From positions 441,001 through 505,000 of the forward strand of contig NZ_CP159258.1 of assembly GCF_040438925.1 (NCBI RefSeq): a stretch of DNA of 64,000 nt, in the 5' to 3' direction. The notes under the pieces are model-generated. The model saw nothing but the letters and a program-made list of their open reading frames with translations, was not told the DNA's origin and ran no database searches. Both the position numbers and the translations under genes were made by a program. Below are positions 1-8,807 of the stretch, one piece after another; the stretch's first letter is position 1, and each line of letters starts with the position of its first letter. Origin of the DNA: Pseudomonas sp. MYb327 (GTDB lineage: Bacteria; Pseudomonadota; Gammaproteobacteria; Pseudomonadales; Pseudomonadaceae).

Positions 1-1480
1 GGCGCAACGAAGGCAAGGCCGGCTCGCCCATGCTGGCCAGTTGCTCGGCAGCGGTGGCCCGCACAATGGCAGGTTTTCCTAGATCCTTGATCACCTCGCC
101 CAGCAACGCCAGGCTATCGCCCGAGCCCTCGCGAACGCTGTGAAAGGTTTCGCCATAGTGCGCCGGGCGTTGCCGTGGGCCGAACCAGTCGTCAATCGCC
201 TTGGCCGCCCAGGCGGGTGTCTTGCCTTGGTGGCAGGTGGTGCAGGCATCCGGGCTGGCGGTTTTTTCGTCCAGATCAGGACGCGGGATGCGCAAGCTGT
301 GGTCACGACGGGGGTCGACGATCATGTAGGTCTTGGCCAGCATGTGGCAGTTGACGCACTGGGCCCCTGGGGAGCCTGCGGGGTGATGGTGGTGATCGGG
401 CGTGTCGTAATTCTTTGCCAGCAGGCTGGGGAACCGGGATGGCGGCGCGGGGTTGTGGCATTGCTGGCAAAGTCCATTGCCCTGGATTTTCACCTTGGTG
501 GTGTGCGGGTCATGGCAATCGGTGCAAGTAACGCCGGCGGCAAACATCTTGCTCTGGGCGAATGAACCGTAGACATAGACTTCACCATCGATTTGCCCGT
601 CCGGATGGTAGAGATCCTGTCGTAAGGTGGCGGGCAGGGTGGCGGCCAACTGGCTGCGGCCGGGCTGTTGACCAACCCCCAGGCTTTGCCGGCGGCTGTG
701 GCAATAGGCGCATTGTTCGACCAGCCCCTGGCTGCCCAACGCCTTGAAGTCGACCTTGAGACCGATGTTTTGAGCCGAGGGATAGGGCGTCTTGGTCGTT
801 GCTCCTTTAGCCCAGTCGACATGGGCTTGCCCGGGCCCGTGGCAGGCTTGGCAACCTACGTTCGGTTCATGCCAGGTGCTGGCGAAGGTGTCCTGCTTGT
901 CGTTGTAGTGCTTGAGCAGGTTGGAGGAGTGGCAGTCGGCGCACATGGCGTTCCAGTTCTGGTACCGCCCAGTCCAATGCAGCGGATCGCCGGGTGCAAA
1001 TCGCTGGCCTGGATACAGCGAAAACCAGCGCTGACCACCGGCTGGTTTGCGCCGACTGTCCCAGGCAATGGTCAGGGTCTGTAAACGGCCTCCGGGAAAG
1101 GCGATCAGGTACTGCTGAAGCGGGAAGTGGCCGAAGGTGTACCGCACTTCAAAGTCCGCGACCTTGCCATCGGCACCTTCAGTGTTGACGAAGTAACCTT
1201 GGCCCTTGCGAAAGAACCGCGTGGTGACACCCGCATCGGAAAAGCTGGTGTTGTTGAAGTTGCCAAGCACATTTTTTGGCGTTGCTTCACGCATGGCCCA
1301 ATCATGATCGGAACCTTTCCAGGCAACAGCCTGCTTGGCATGACAGCCCAGACAACTATTCGCTGGGGCATATCCCGCCATATCGCTGGCGAGTCCTGGA
1401 GGGGGAGAAGGCTCTTCTGCTGACGCCATTTGCTGGCCCAGCGCGTACAAAACCAGCAGAACTAGAGATATCAAGCGCAA
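1..1480 (-). CDS. Multihaem cytochrome c, C-terminus outside window
   Basis: Exported multihaem c-type cytochrome, expected to carry electrons in the periplasm. In this frame there are at least eight CXXCH haem sites: CLGCH, CADCH, CQACH, CAYCH, CTDCH, CQQCH, CVNCH and CTTCH, in N- to C-terminal order. HEAT-like sequence then begins (about 'VRATAAEQLASMGEPALPSL') and runs off the window. The N-terminus reads MRLISLVLLVLYALGQQMASA, a signal peptide, but only if a TTG at 1480 is used. That TTG is preceded by AGGATAAGGAAA, a good ribosome site. The first ATG (1429) would fall at the end of the signal peptide. It resembles the doubled-CXXCH/TPR cytochrome family whose members end in TPR repeats. 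Substrate unknown; the neighbouring sulfatase hints at sulfur metabolism (inference). Confidence 0.88.
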   Translation of the reverse strand, partial: MRLISLVLLVLYALGQQMASAEEPSPPPGLASDMAGYAPANSCLGCHAKQAVAWKGSDHDWAMREATPKNVLGNFNNTSFSDAGVTTRFFRKGQGYFVNTEGADGKVADFEVRYTFGHFPLQQYLIAFPGGRLQTLTIAWDSRRKPAGGQRWFSLYPGQRFAPGDPLHWTGRYQNWNAMCADCHSSNLLKHYNDKQDTFASTWHEPNVGCQACHGPGQAHVDWAKGATTKTPYPSAQNIGLKVDFKALGSQGLVEQCAYCHSRRQSLGVGQQPGRSQLAATLPATLRQDLYHPDGQIDGEVYVYGSFAQSKMFAAGVTCTDCHDPHTTKVKIQGNGLCQQCHNPAPPSRFPSLLAKNYDTPDHHHHPAGSPGAQCVNCHMLAKTYMIVDPRRDHSLRIPRPDLDEKTASPDACTTCHQGKTPAWAAKAIDDWFGPRQRPAHYGETFHSVREGSGDSLALLGEVIKDLGKPAIVRATAAEQLASMGEPALPSLR

Positions 1481-1556
1481 CGGGTTTCCTTATCCTGAGC
1501 CTGCCTCAGCCCGGAACTTTGCAGTCGGAACGAATCTGTTCAGCCGAAAATGGCAG

Positions 1557-1627
1557 AAAACCGCTTTCAAGCAAAGCGGTTATCTTGGTGGAAGGCAATG
1601 TTATCCATGAGTGGAGTCATGGATAAC
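1557..1627 (-). terminator. Tandem hairpins ending the sulfatase transcript
   Basis: Two perfect inverted repeats lie just past the sulfatase stop. One has an 11-bp stem (GTTATCCATGA, 1600-1610, with 1617-1627). The other has a 9-bp stem (AACCGCTTT, 1559-1567, with 1573-1581). The second is followed on the minus strand by TTTTCTG, typical of Rho-independent termination. Confidence 0.65.
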
Positions 1628-1642
1628 ATGCTGGATGAGCCA

Positions 1643-4021
1643 CTACTTGGGAAGATCGACCACCACTTGCCCTAGGGTGCCCTCGAAATTAAAGGGCGGG
1701 GTGTAATCATAAGTGACCGGCGTACCCGTATCTGAACCAATGTCCTGGTTTTCCGACAGCGAATACTTAAACGGCGTCGTTCTCTCGATCTTGCCCGAGC
1801 CAACGGCTTTTCCGTCCACCGACAACGTCAAGGTGCCGCTTTTGCCTGGTGCCTTGCCGCCATCATAGGTGAACGCCATTTTCAGTTCGTGATCGCCGGC
1901 GGCCACCGGGTCGTTGCTGGTGACTGAATAACGTTGAACGTCCAGGAAGTTGTGAACACCCGAAAGTTTTCCGTCTTTTATATAGAACGCCCAGCCGCCG
2001 GTATTGCCACCCTGGGTGAAAATCATCCCGTTGGCATTGTCCTTGACGGTGACCTTGGCTGTGATGCTGAAGGATTTGTTCTTCAGGTCAGGCGCTGAAG
2101 CTTCCGGTAGTCCGGTCAGCGCGACCGGGTAGACATAAGTGCTGCGGCCTGCGGCCAGGTTTGGCTTGCCGGTGAGTTCGGAGCTGAAACGCTCCGCGCC
2201 ACGCCAGTCAAGCGGCAACGCTTTGTTGGCCGAGGCCTGGGCCCACCAGAGTGCCTCCATCTCGGCCAGTTTTTCTGGGTTTTCCTTCGCCAGGTCGTGG
2301 GCTTGCGAGAAGTCCTTGTCGAGGTTGTAGAGCTCCCACTTGGATGTCATTGGATCGAACTTGCCGCGCTCCGGCTGCCAAGGTTCGAAGGCCAGCGAGC
2401 CCGCCCACCAGCCATCTTTGTACATGCCGCGATTGACGAACATTTCGAAATACTGGCTGGTACGGAACTCTGGTGCCTTGGTATCCACCAGCGCGTTGAG
2501 GAAGCTGCGCCCTTGAATAGGCGTCTGCGGCGTGCCGTCCACGCTGCGCGGTTCATCGATTCCAGCGGCAGCCAGGATGGTCGGAGCAACGTCGATGATA
2601 TGGGTGAACTGGTTGCGTACTTCACCGCCATGATTAAGTTTGGCCGGCCATTTCACGATCATCGGATTTCGAGTGCCGCCCAGGTGACTGGCAACTTGTT
2701 TCGTCCACTGGAACGGGGTGTTCATTGCGTGCGCCCAACCGGCGGGGAAGTGGTTAAAGTGCTTCTCGGTACCGATTTCATCGATTTGTCCCAGCATCTC
2801 CTCAGTCTTCATTTGATAGGCATTGAAAAACGCGTTCTCGTTCAACGTGCCGTCCATGCTGCCTTCTGCAGACGCACCGTTGTCGCCCACGATGTAGATG
2901 ATCAGTGTGTTGTCAGCGTCGGGCAACGCGGCCACGTAGTCCAGTACCCGGCCGACCTGTTGATCCACTTGATAGCCATAGGCGGCGAACACTTCCATCA
3001 TGCGCTCGTACAGGCGTTTCTGATCCGCATTGAGCGAGTCCCAGGCCGGCAGACTGGCAGGGCGAGCCGTGAGGTCGGTGTTCTGTGGAATGACGCCCAT
3101 TTTCTTCTGACGTTCGAAGACCTGCTCGCGGTAGGCGTCCCAACCCATGTCGAACTTGCCCTTGAATTGATCGATCAGCTCTTTGGGCGCCTGATGGGGA
3201 GCATGCGTCGCAGCCGGGGCGAAATACATGAACCAGGGTTTGTCCGGCTGCACGGATCGGATGGTTTCAAGCCAGTTGATGGCGTGATCGGTGAGATCGA
3301 CACTCAGGTAATAGTCCTTCGCGGTTGGTGTGCCGATCGGGGTCTGGTTCTGGTACAGATAAGGGCGCATCTGATTCGTATCGCCGGCCATGAAGCCGTA
3401 GAAGAAGTCGAACCCCAGCTTGTTGGGCCAATGATCGAACGGCCCCATCGGGCTGGTTTCGTAGATCGGTGTGTTATGGTTTTTCCCGATCCAGGAGGTG
3501 ATGTAGCCATTTTCCCGGAGGATCTCTCCAATGGTCGCCGTGTCCTTGGGAATGATCCCGGTATAGCCATCAAAACCAGTGGCAACCTCGGTGATATTAC
3601 CGGTTCCTGCAACGTGATGATTGCGACCGGTCAACAGCGCGGCCCGTGAAGAAGAGCACACTGCGGTGGTATGGAAGCGGTTGAACAGCGCCCCTTCCTT
3701 GGCCAACTGATCCATCTTAGGTGCCGGTACGCCGCCTCCCGATACCGAAAACTGACCAAAGCCCACATCATCCAGGAGAATCAACAAGACATTCGGTGCG
3801 CCTTTGGGCGCCTTCAGCGGAGCAGGGAACTCCGCCGGGTCGGAATTCAGATATGTGGTGCCCACACTACCTCGGTACTTTTGCTCGGCGTAGGGCAGTA
3901 CCGTCTGCCCCCCCCTGGCTGCTGTACCTTCTTGCGGTGCGTCGGTGGCCAAAGCTGCGGAGCAAAACGCCACCCATAGTGAGGCGCTGACGAATAGTGT
4001 TTTGAGTTTGGGAGTCGCCAT
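1643..4021 (-). CDS. Secreted arylsulfatase, Cys-type, with C-terminal lectin-like domain
   Basis: Hydrolyses sulfate esters, probably in the periplasm. 792 residues with a signal peptide (about residues 1-25, ending ALAT). The alkaline-phosphatase-fold sulfatase domain starts at 'PNVLLILLDDVGFGQ' (metal-binding Asp84/Asp85). The formylglycine site is CSSSRAALLTGR with the modified Cys at 122. The usual C-x-P-x-R has Ser in place of Pro, a known variant. The last ~150 residues ('SFSITAKVTVKDNANGMIFT' onward) look like a beta-sandwich module. Start 4021 follows GGAAGGTAATGTT. It would need a formylglycine-generating enzyme, none of which is visible here. It lies beside DUF1254 proteins and an outer-membrane channel, suggesting uptake plus cleavage of a sulfated compound (inference). 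Confidence 0.92.
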   Translation of the reverse strand: MATPKLKTLFVSASLWVAFCSAALATDAPQEGTAARGGQTVLPYAEQKYRGSVGTTYLNSDPAEFPAPLKAPKGAPNVLLILLDDVGFGQFSVSGGGVPAPKMDQLAKEGALFNRFHTTAVCSSSRAALLTGRNHHVAGTGNITEVATGFDGYTGIIPKDTATIGEILRENGYITSWIGKNHNTPIYETSPMGPFDHWPNKLGFDFFYGFMAGDTNQMRPYLYQNQTPIGTPTAKDYYLSVDLTDHAINWLETIRSVQPDKPWFMYFAPAATHAPHQAPKELIDQFKGKFDMGWDAYREQVFERQKKMGVIPQNTDLTARPASLPAWDSLNADQKRLYERMMEVFAAYGYQVDQQVGRVLDYVAALPDADNTLIIYIVGDNGASAEGSMDGTLNENAFFNAYQMKTEEMLGQIDEIGTEKHFNHFPAGWAHAMNTPFQWTKQVASHLGGTRNPMIVKWPAKLNHGGEVRNQFTHIIDVAPTILAAAGIDEPRSVDGTPQTPIQGRSFLNALVDTKAPEFRTSQYFEMFVNRGMYKDGWWAGSLAFEPWQPERGKFDPMTSKWELYNLDKDFSQAHDLAKENPEKLAEMEALWWAQASANKALPLDWRGAERFSSELTGKPNLAAGRSTYVYPVALTGLPEASAPDLKNKSFSITAKVTVKDNANGMIFTQGGNTGGWAFYIKDGKLSGVHNFLDVQRYSVTSNDPVAAGDHELKMAFTYDGGKAPGKSGTLTLSVDGKAVGSGKIERTTPFKYSLSENQDIGSDTGTPVTYDYTPPFNFEGTLGQVVVDLPK

Positions 4022-5107
4022 AACATTACCTTCCCGTCTGGTTTGTCAATGGACTTAAGCACATTGACAGTAGATCAGCACCGGGGGTGGCGCAAACACT
4101 TGGCTGACTATGTGAACGTTGAATTGTTAGTTTTTTCTCACGTAGCAGCACCTGGTGACCGCCGCTAGAGGTAAGGTTGGTACGTACTGTTTAAGTCGAC
4201 AGAGTAGATACTGCTTCCGTCTGGGGTGGCCCAGAGGGTATCAAAGTACTTTGGCGAACACTCGTGATGGTTCTTAGGAAACATCGGGAGGAGCATCCAC
4301 GAAGCGCTTCATTAAAGATGAACGTCGAGACCAAAGTGCTTTACTTTTCGAGAGCCTCGACGACTAGATCAACGATACCCCGCTGGTGCGTTAGTCAGCA
4401 TCTCGCTGGCACTGCATCTCTGCCTTCTGGTGATCCGAATAGCGATGCATTAATGATTCATCTGTGCGCGTGCCCACGGTCTAAAAATAGCGCTCTACGT
4501 TGTGATCAGCGGGTAGTGGGGCTCTTTTGAACAACAAAAAAGTCGTCCATGGTCTATTTTTTCGCTTCTTGGCAGTGGTTTCATTGCGAGTGAAAGTCTA
4601 GAACATAATTACGATGTGCTCTATTTGCTATGCTGTTCTTCGCGAGAGTCATTTGATACGAGTATACGGTATGACCAACCTCTGAAATTTTCGTCCATTG
4701 GCTCAACACCAACTCACGGCCAGTTTTGAATTGCTACCTGTATTAGTCAATAGGCAGTTATGGGTCGAACCTATAAGTGATGTAAGTGCAATTGCGGTTA
4801 CTTAACCATTTATTGCAATCAGCATTATTCGGCACTTGCATCGGGCTTAAACCTTGACTGCCGAGCATTTCACGACTGGACAATGCAGAGCAGCTCAATT
4901 CGACTCGTTGCTGCGTAACTGTAAAGCTTCATTCACCGCTCTAGCCCAGAGAAACGTTGCAGATTGGTCACAATTGCCTACGCTTTGCATTTGGTGGCCC
5001 CCATGATGGACTTCTTGCTGCCGAATGGTGGCAGGCCTTCAATCAGCCGGCGGCATTACTGGAGCGTTGACACGCTCAATTTGAATTTTTTGCAAGGAGC
5101 GATTTCG
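4022..5107. other. Intergenic, no supported gene
   Basis: About 1.1 kb between the divergent sulfatase and DUF1254 genes. Open frames here are short, lack ribosome sites and have no protein-like character. Lower GC than its flanks. It should hold the promoters of both neighbours, but no -35/-10 or -24/-12 pair was convincing. Confidence 0.5.
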
Positions 5108-6214
5108 ATGAAGTTACTGGCACCGACTACTGTCCTGTTGAGTCTGTTGGCAATGAGTATCCATGCGGCACAGGCCGAGGAGAAAACGCCTCTGCTTAGC
5201 CTGGATGCTGCCCGTCAATTGGAAACTACGTTGGTAGGACAAAAGAATGTGGCTGTCACACCAGAAAATTTCGCTTTCTCCACACTGGATGAGTCAATGC
5301 AGAACGAGGTGAAACTCGGAGCGACTAACAAGTTTTACAACCACCGCAAACCCATGGAACTCGACAAGCAGCCAGCAGTGTTGATGAATCGCGATACGCT
5401 GTACTCCTTCGCCATCATCGACGCGTCTCACGGCGCCACCATCCATGTGCCCAAGGGCGATGGCCGTTACACCTCGGTGCACGTCATGCAGCACGACCAC
5501 GTCACCGACAACGTCTACTACGGCGAGGGTGAATACACCATCGACCCGAAAACCGTCACCAATTTCGTCGTGGTCAATATCCGTACACAAGTAAACCCCA
5601 ATGATCCAGCCGATGTGGCGAAGGCTAATGCCATCCAGGATCAGTACAAGGTCAGTTTTCCAGCCGGCTACACGCCAAAAGCCTTCAAGGCCATTGACTG
5701 GAACCAGGAGCAACTGAAGCAAGTTAAAGCGCACTACGTGAAGGTGGCCGACACCCGTGGGGTAAGCAAAACCATGGGGGCTCGTGGCACCATTCCACAG
5801 GATGACATCAACGTCGGTGTGGCAGTGGCGACCGGGCTGCTGCCTGATCAGCACGCCTGGTATTCCTTCAAGTCATACAAGGTCAAGAAAGACACCTGCT
5901 ACACCGCGAATTACCCCGTGCCTGGCATGGCCAACCCGCAGCTGGGTTTCTATTCCATGACGATTTACGGGAATGATCTTTACCTGCACACCGAGGAGGG
6001 CTCCAGCCTTTCGAACCACGAGATCGTGCCCAACAAGGATGGCAAGACCTTCACCCTGCACTTTGGCAGTCCGCAAAGCTGCGGCAAGGATGCAGCGAAC
6101 TTGCTGACCGCACCCACGGACAATTGGACACTCGCGTTCCGGGTCTATATGCCCGACAAGTCGGTTCAGAACAACGAGTACAAACTGCCGGAGCCAAAGC
6201 CTTTCAGCCAGTGA
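5108..6214 (+). CDS. DUF1254/DUF1214-family exported protein (short form)
   Basis: Function unknown; DUF1254/DUF1214 superfamily, predicted periplasmic. 368 residues. The start at 5108 is preceded by GCAAGGAGCG and gives a clean signal peptide (MKLLAPTTVLLSLLAMSIHA, cleavage near AQA). A longer frame from 4964 has no ribosome site and would bury the signal. Family features seen: 'LDKQPAVLMNRDTLYSF' near residue 85, 'YYGEGEYTID', 'VVVNIRTQVNPNDPAD' and a C-terminal 'TAPTDNWTLAFRVYMPD'. It is followed 23 bp later by an outer-membrane channel gene, probably the same transcript. Three relatives lie at 7147, 8808 and 10359. Confidence 0.88.
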   Translation: MKLLAPTTVLLSLLAMSIHAAQAEEKTPLLSLDAARQLETTLVGQKNVAVTPENFAFSTLDESMQNEVKLGATNKFYNHRKPMELDKQPAVLMNRDTLYSFAIIDASHGATIHVPKGDGRYTSVHVMQHDHVTDNVYYGEGEYTIDPKTVTNFVVVNIRTQVNPNDPADVAKANAIQDQYKVSFPAGYTPKAFKAIDWNQEQLKQVKAHYVKVADTRGVSKTMGARGTIPQDDINVGVAVATGLLPDQHAWYSFKSYKVKKDTCYTANYPVPGMANPQLGFYSMTIYGNDLYLHTEEGSSLSNHEIVPNKDGKTFTLHFGSPQSCGKDAANLLTAPTDNWTLAFRVYMPDKSVQNNEYKLPEPKPFSQ

Positions 6215-6237
6215 TCATTGACCTATAGGGGCGAAGT

Positions 6238-7059
6238 ATGGGGATGGATAAACAATGCTGGAGCAGGGGGGCGACGCTCGTCGCTATCCTGGGGTTCATG
6301 CCGGGGGCTCAGGCAGAGGACTCGGCAGAGCTGGCCAAGAAAGCGCTTAATCCGGTCGCGGCCATGTACAGCCTGCCGGTGCAGTACAACTGGGATCAGA
6401 AGATAGGCCCGACCGGTGACGGCATGCACAGCGTCACCAATATTCAACCGGTGCTGCCGTTTTCATTAAATGATGACTGGAATCTCATCTCTCGCACCAT
6501 CCTGCCGGTCATCGACCAGCACGGCTTGGCACCCAATGGCGCGGCGGACAAATCGGGTGTCGGAGACATCACCCAGAGTTTTTTCTTTTCGCCCAAACAA
6601 CCCACTGACAGTGGCTGGATACTCGGGGTGGGCCCGGCGATATTGATTCCTACCGGCAGCGACGAGTTACTCGGTAACGAGCAATGGGGGATCGGCCCGA
6701 CCGCCGTTGCCTTGAAGCAGGAAAACGGCTGGACGCACGGCATTCTGGCCAATCACATCTGGGGATTGGAAGGTAGTCCGCCGGATGACAAGGACAAGGT
6801 TAACCAAACGTTCCTGCAACCCTTCCTGTCCTACACCACCAGCACCTTCACCACGTGGGGGGTGAACTCCGAGTCAACCTACAACTGGCAATCACGCGAA
6901 TGGTCGGTGCCGGTCAACCTGATGGTCACGCAACTACTAAAAATCGGCGGCCAGCCCCTGACGCTGCAAGCGGGGCCGCGTTACTGGGTCGACAGCCCTG
7001 ACGATGGCCCGCAAGGTTGGGGTTTTCGTTTCGCTGTCACCTTGTTGTTCCCACGCTGA
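6238..7059 (+). CDS. Outer-membrane beta-barrel channel, phenol-degradation MetA-like family
   Basis: Probable outer-membrane channel for a hydrophobic or aromatic compound. 273 residues: a signal peptide (to about 'GAQAED'), then alternating short strands typical of small barrels. Family-type segments include 'QPVLPFSLNDDWNLISRTILP', 'GVGDITQSFFFSP', 'GVGPAILIPTGSD' and a C-terminus ending LLFPR. It resembles the protein at 29202-30065 (shared 'GP...VALKQ/LFVAKK', 'YNWQSREWSVPVNL' and 'YDWETDQWTIPINL'). Start preceded by AGGGGCGAAGT. It follows the DUF1254 gene by 23 bp and ends at a strong bidirectional hairpin. Substrate not inferable from sequence. Confidence 0.78.
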   Translation: MGMDKQCWSRGATLVAILGFMPGAQAEDSAELAKKALNPVAAMYSLPVQYNWDQKIGPTGDGMHSVTNIQPVLPFSLNDDWNLISRTILPVIDQHGLAPNGAADKSGVGDITQSFFFSPKQPTDSGWILGVGPAILIPTGSDELLGNEQWGIGPTAVALKQENGWTHGILANHIWGLEGSPPDDKDKVNQTFLQPFLSYTTSTFTTWGVNSESTYNWQSREWSVPVNLMVTQLLKIGGQPLTLQAGPRYWVDSPDDGPQGWGFRFAVTLLFPR

Positions 7060-7066
7060 AAAAGCA

Positions 7067-7101
7067 CTTTGGCCAGCGGGTGTCACTCCCGCTGGCCAAA
7101 G
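7067..7101. terminator. Bidirectional terminator hairpin
   Basis: Perfect 14-bp stem (CTTTGGCCAGCGGG, 7067-7080, pairing with 7088-7101) with a 7-nt loop, between convergent genes ending at 7059 (+) and 7147 (-). A-rich before and T-containing after, so it can serve both directions. Confidence 0.85.
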
Positions 7102-7146
7102 CTGTTTAAAGGGTTTGCAGCGTTTTCAGCCCTGAAGCGATACCGC

Positions 7147-8160
7147 CTAGTTGACAGCAGTCGGTTCCGGTATGGCGTACTTGCCACTGATAACACTTTC
7201 GCCAGGACGATAGATGCGCATGCCGAGGTACCAGTTATCGCCCGGTGTCGGCAGCCAATTCGCCACCTCCCCACATTTTGCCTTCGGCCCGTAGTGCACC
7301 GTAAAGGTTCCGTCGTCGTTGAAGTGCATCGCTCGATTGTTCAGGTTGGAGTCTTCGCTTTTCAGGTATTTATCGGCTCCATACATCGTGAAGGAAAAGA
7401 ACCCGCCCTCCAGAATCTCGGGCTTGGCATAGGTCGCCTTGTAGCATTTGTCGCCACTCAAACCGTAATCACGGTAGAGGTACACGGCATCTTTCGCCGG
7501 CAGCAGCCCCAGTGCAACTGACGCACTGAGTCGAAGCATTTCCGGCTTGATGACCCCACGAGCGCCTGACGTGTCGTTGAAATTCGTTAGCTTGGCGGCC
7601 TCTTTTTGATATTCGGAGCGCAGTTTCATACGGCTGGCGTCATCCCAGTCGACGATTTTGTATTCCTTCGGCACGGTGCCTTTTGGCCAATTGACCTTGA
7701 TGCCATCCTGAAGCGTTTTGACGTTTTGGGTATCGGCAGGATCGTTCGGATTGATCTGTGTACGCATGACCACCGCAGCAAACTCGGTTTTTGACTTGAT
7801 CTCAAATGTCCCCGGCGCGTAGAAAACCTGATCGGTAAAATCGTCGTTCTGCATGATCATGGCCGACTGATAACGATTATCGGCTGATTTCGGCAAGGTG
7901 ATGGTTGTACCCTCGGGCACGTAAAACACACCAAATGAATACACCGTGTCACGGTTCATGGTGACCGCAGGCTGCTTGTCCAAGGGCATAAGCGCCCTGT
8001 CGTGGCGAAAGGCGTTTGACCCCACATCTTTGACGATATTTTTATAGGATTCGTCCACTTCGGCGCGGGAGTAGTTGTCAGGTGTCACCAGCTGCCCAGC
8101 GTGTGCAGTGGCCGTTCCCAATAGGGTTGTACAGAGCAAAATCTTTCTCATGCCTATCAT
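7147..8160 (-). CDS. DUF1254/DUF1214-family exported protein (short form)
   Basis: Function unknown; clear relative of the protein at 5108. Shared segments are 'LDKQPAVTMNRDTVYSF', 'MRTQINPNDPADTQNV', 'GARGVIKPEM' and 'TPGDNWYLGMRIYRPG'. 337 residues from ATG at 8160, which is preceded by AAAGGAATAG and gives a signal peptide MIGMRKILLCTTLLGTATAHA. An earlier in-frame ATG (8193) lacks a site. It is transcribed towards the 5108-7059 pair. Predicted periplasmic; no catalytic residues can be assigned. Confidence 0.86.
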   Translation of the reverse strand: MIGMRKILLCTTLLGTATAHAGQLVTPDNYSRAEVDESYKNIVKDVGSNAFRHDRALMPLDKQPAVTMNRDTVYSFGVFYVPEGTTITLPKSADNRYQSAMIMQNDDFTDQVFYAPGTFEIKSKTEFAAVVMRTQINPNDPADTQNVKTLQDGIKVNWPKGTVPKEYKIVDWDDASRMKLRSEYQKEAAKLTNFNDTSGARGVIKPEMLRLSASVALGLLPAKDAVYLYRDYGLSGDKCYKATYAKPEILEGGFFSFTMYGADKYLKSEDSNLNNRAMHFNDDGTFTVHYGPKAKCGEVANWLPTPGDNWYLGMRIYRPGESVISGKYAIPEPTAVN

Positions 8161-8807
8161 TGGTTCTATTCCTTTATTTCCCATCGACTGCAATTAAAAG
8201 TAGATGCAAATCTGGCGATGCGTGTCGACTAGGTTTTCGAGTTTGCGTGAAGAAGGTGCGAGTGACCTCCAGCCCGAAGCGTAGTCTAGAAATGAGATAG
8301 AGCAGGGCATGCCGACTGCTATACAGGTGCGTCGGATTGATGGTCATCAGCGGATTTAACCGCTGCAAATAGGCTAAGAGCTCCTTTGCAGCACCGCAAC
8401 CTAGCGTTCAGAGTGCCGTAAAATAAGCGATAGTAACCAATGTCACATTCCAAATCCGATTTCACGGAACGACTGCTCATCGATGCAAAAATATGCAAAG
8501 GAGTGCGAATTTTTGATGTGCGTTGCGGCTCTGGAAACTTTACGTTCTGCTCGCAGCACTGGTAGGAAATACTGGGGATGTATTGGGAGTTCTACATGAT
8601 ACCAAATCACTCAGCATTACGTGTCAACGTCCCTCCGCTGAGAGCCATGCAGTACCGAAACTCAACGAATCTAACCTGCTTGGCCTTCCCAATTCATTAG
8701 GTGGATTTGAAGCGGTTGTTGGTCGGCGAGTGCTGAGTATCAAGTCAAATCAGCGCTGGCCATATTTATCGCCTCCAGCGCTGATTAGCTGATCCTGTTC
8801 TAGATCA
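8161..8807. other. Intergenic, no supported gene
   Basis: About 650 bp, AT-richer than its surroundings, between two minus-strand DUF1254 genes. Short frames lack ribosome sites. Presumably carries the promoter of the gene ending at 7147; nothing else recognised. Confidence 0.45.

Noticed and set aside
2297..3649. 450-codon plus-strand open frame opposite the first sulfatase
   Set aside because: It is the antisense reading of a clear sulfatase gene with conserved motifs; no ribosome site and no protein-like composition.
4264..4530. 88-codon frame in the large intergenic space
   Set aside because: No ribosome site, no features, low-GC chance frame.
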